The position numbers and the translations under genes are program-made. Under the pieces are notes generated by a model. That model worked only from the letters and a program-made list of their open reading frames with translations, was not told where the DNA came from and made no database searches. Below, in pieces: positions 62,492-64,000 of a DNA stretch of 64,000 nt (positions are counted from its first letter, which is position 1; each line of letters begins with the position of its first letter). This stretch comes from an uncultured Anaerolineae bacterium (GTDB lineage Bacteria; Chloroflexota; Anaerolineae; Anaerolineales; Villigracilaceae). The stretch spans positions 13,025 through 77,024 of the forward strand of contig CAINXK010000387.1 in NCBI GenBank assembly GCA_903854805.1, in the 5' to 3' direction.

Positions 62492-63333
62492 AAAACTCCA
62501 TCTTGTTTTTGCTGGTGTATATATTTGCAATTTTTGGCATCGCACAAATTGATTTTGTTGAGAAAAATCTGATCAATTTCGATTCCACTTTTTTCATCCT
62601 GGTAGCCCTGGCAGTTTTTTCTGCGCTGATCCTGGTGCCATTAACTTATATCTCGTTTTACCAATTCCTTTTTGTCTGGGCGGTTGTTTACTCAATCGTG
62701 CGCCTGGTTTATTGGCAAAATACAGCCAACCATTCACTTGAGTTGATCATACTGGAGTTTGTGTTGGTGGACATTTCTGCCGGGCTGGCCTATGATATTG
62801 GGCGCCAGACCAAGCATGTTAATAAACTACTTGACGAATTGACCACTATTACCTATCCCAATCGAACTCTGGATCTGCGCACAGCAGGTGATCGCATTAA
62901 TACTGAATTGACGCGCAGTCGGCGCTACCATCGTCCTTTATCCCTGATGGTTATTCAACTTGGAAAAAATGATAAAAAACCAAAAGGCAACGATGATGCT
63001 TTGCAGCGGGATGTTTTGAATCGTTTTTCGGCAGCACGGGTCGGTCATGTGGTTAACGACCAGGTGCGTGAAACAGACTTGATATTGCGCGATTCTAATA
63101 ATCGTTTTATTCTGATTTGCCCGGAAACTGAATATGAATACTCAACCAAACTGGCAGACCGAATATCGAAAACTGTAGCCGAAACAGTTGGCACACAGGT
63201 TCAATGGGGTGCAGCATCTTTCCCCGATGAAGCGTTGACATTTGATGATTTGCTAAAAAAAGCTGTTGCGCGTATCAACCTGGTTGTGTTGGAACCGATC
63301 CAGGAAAATGCGGAAACCAAAACAATTATTTGA
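62479..63333 (+). CDS. Membrane protein with degenerate GGDEF-like domain
   Basis: A 284-aa protein. Four transmembrane helices lie within residues 7-115. The C-terminal ~155 residues have the secondary-structure pattern of GGDEF domains (RSRRYHRPLSLMVIQLG, then ETDLILRDSNNRFILICPE), but the GGDEF position reads SNNRF, so diguanylate cyclase activity is not expected. A regulatory or c-di-GMP-sensing role for polysaccharide synthesis is inferred from the sugar transferase gene 19 bases downstream. GGAAGGA lies before the ATG. Confidence 0.65.
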   Translation: MDDLKNSILFLLVYIFAIFGIAQIDFVEKNLINFDSTFFILVALAVFSALILVPLTYISFYQFLFVWAVVYSIVRLVYWQNTANHSLELIILEFVLVDISAGLAYDIGRQTKHVNKLLDELTTITYPNRTLDLRTAGDRINTELTRSRRYHRPLSLMVIQLGKNDKKPKGNDDALQRDVLNRFSAARVGHVVNDQVRETDLILRDSNNRFILICPETEYEYSTKLADRISKTVAETVGTQVQWGAASFPDEALTFDDLLKKAVARINLVVLEPIQENAETKTII

Positions 63334-63352
63334 TCATTGAGACCCACATTTT

Positions 63353-64000
63353 ATGCCCCGAAAAAAACGTTCTTCAAATCTGGAGTGGGTAAAAGCTTTT
63401 GACCCTGCCCGCCGTCTTTTACCAGTTCAAACTTACTTGCGAGTCAAGCGTATTTTTGACCTGGTCATTGTTATTTTGGCGGGTCCTTTCTGGCTACCAC
63501 TTATGGGGTTAATTGCTTTGCTGATCGCGGTTACGTCTCCAGGAGCGCCCGTTGTATTTGTACAACAAAGGACTGGTAAGGGTGGAAACCGGTTCAAAAT
63601 GTACAAATTCCGTTCCATGGTTGCCAATGCCGAAGAACTCAAGAAAAAATATTCCCATTTGAACGAACTGCAGTGGCCAGATTTTAAGATTACCAATGAT
63701 CCACGTATCACACGGGTTGGCAACATCCTGCGTAAAACCAGCCTGGATGAACTGCCGCAGCTCTTTAATGTCCTGCGCGGTGAGATGTCTCTGGTTGGTC
63801 CACGGCCGACTTCGTTTGGCGCGGAAACCTACAAACTTTGGCACACTGAGCGCCTTGATGTTGTTCCCGGAATCACCTGTTTGTGGCAAATTGAGGGGCG
63901 TGGTTCGGTTGAATTTGATGATCGCTTGCGGCTGGATATTGCTTATATCGAGAGGCGCGGCTTGTGGTTCGATATCGTGATTTTATTAAAAACAGTTGGG
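63353..64000 (+). CDS. Undecaprenyl-phosphate sugar phosphotransferase, truncated by window edge
   Basis: The first 216 codons of a bacterial sugar transferase (WcaJ/RfbP type) that starts exopolysaccharide or O-antigen units by moving a sugar phosphate to undecaprenyl phosphate. One membrane segment precedes the catalytic domain (KRIFDLVIVILAGPFWLPLM, ~32-51). Conserved features: VFVQQRTGKGGNRFKMYKFR, RKTSLDELPQLFNVLRGEMS, LVGPRP and PGITCLWQIEGR. It lacks the long N-terminal domain of WcaJ, as in the short PglC/RfbP-like enzymes. The gene continues past the right edge. Confidence 0.92.
   Translation, partial: MPRKKRSSNLEWVKAFDPARRLLPVQTYLRVKRIFDLVIVILAGPFWLPLMGLIALLIAVTSPGAPVVFVQQRTGKGGNRFKMYKFRSMVANAEELKKKYSHLNELQWPDFKITNDPRITRVGNILRKTSLDELPQLFNVLRGEMSLVGPRPTSFGAETYKLWHTERLDVVPGITCLWQIEGRGSVEFDDRLRLDIAYIERRGLWFDIVILLKTVG

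Overview
The window is a 64 kb chromosomal segment of moderate GC content. Gene content and order point to a member of the Chloroflexota, probably class Anaerolineae. This is inferred from a long mra/mur/fts (dcw) cluster without murE, a cyclic-2,3-diphosphoglycerate-synthetase-like GTPase, RNase Y with RecX, an ABC-type (not PTS) sugar system, and Thr/Pro-rich LysM and Ala/Pro/Thr-rich lipoprotein linkers. No rRNA, tRNA, CRISPR array or phage gene was seen.

Layout. 1-10.7 kb: start of a DegV gene and an ECF sigma factor (minus strand), then uvrA, a membrane-anchored LysM protein, rpsT, argS, a GTPase and obgE (plus strand), closed by a strong terminator. 10.9-29.2 kb: a minus-strand dcw cluster read mraZ-rsmH-ftsL-pbp-murF-mraY-murD-ftsW-murG-cvpA-like-murC-(65-aa protein)-murB-ddl-ftsQ-ftsA-ftsZ-membrane protein. 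A good promoter with three 10-bp-phased MraZ boxes precedes mraZ. Genes overlap or nearly touch, so the cluster is probably co-transcribed.

29.3-41.2 kb: an RlmI-type methyltransferase and a SIS-domain amino-sugar isomerase/deaminase on the plus strand. Facing them is a minus-strand sugar cluster: lacI, solute-binding lipoprotein, two permeases, GH4 glycosidase, BadF-type kinase, GH18 lipoprotein and ChbG-like deacetylase. It looks like a chitooligosaccharide pathway that pairs ChbG/ChbF-like enzymes with an ABC importer. Its promoter overlaps a 53-bp perfect palindrome holding two LacI operators.

41.5-49.4 kb: an HD-GYP response regulator, then ppk1-ribokinase-nucleoside hydrolase (plus strand), a DUF3052-like remnant, and a PadR/HAAS pair (minus strand) with an operator inside its own promoter. 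49.6-56.8 kb: a SulP transporter, a 212-bp MITE-like element with 8-bp target duplications, an alpha-oxoamine synthase, a flavin-type oxidase, a YczE-like membrane protein, a GNAT/RlmI-like pair and two small membrane proteins. 56.9-64 kb: fused malic enzyme/phosphotransacetylase, recX-rny, a small membrane ORF overlapping a degenerate GGDEF protein, and a truncated polyprenyl-phosphate sugar transferase at the right edge.

The most novel-looking items are the MITE-like element with its diverged partial relative at 36.1 kb, the rewired chb-like cluster, the 65-aa dcw protein, and the overlapping small membrane ORF at 62.35 kb.
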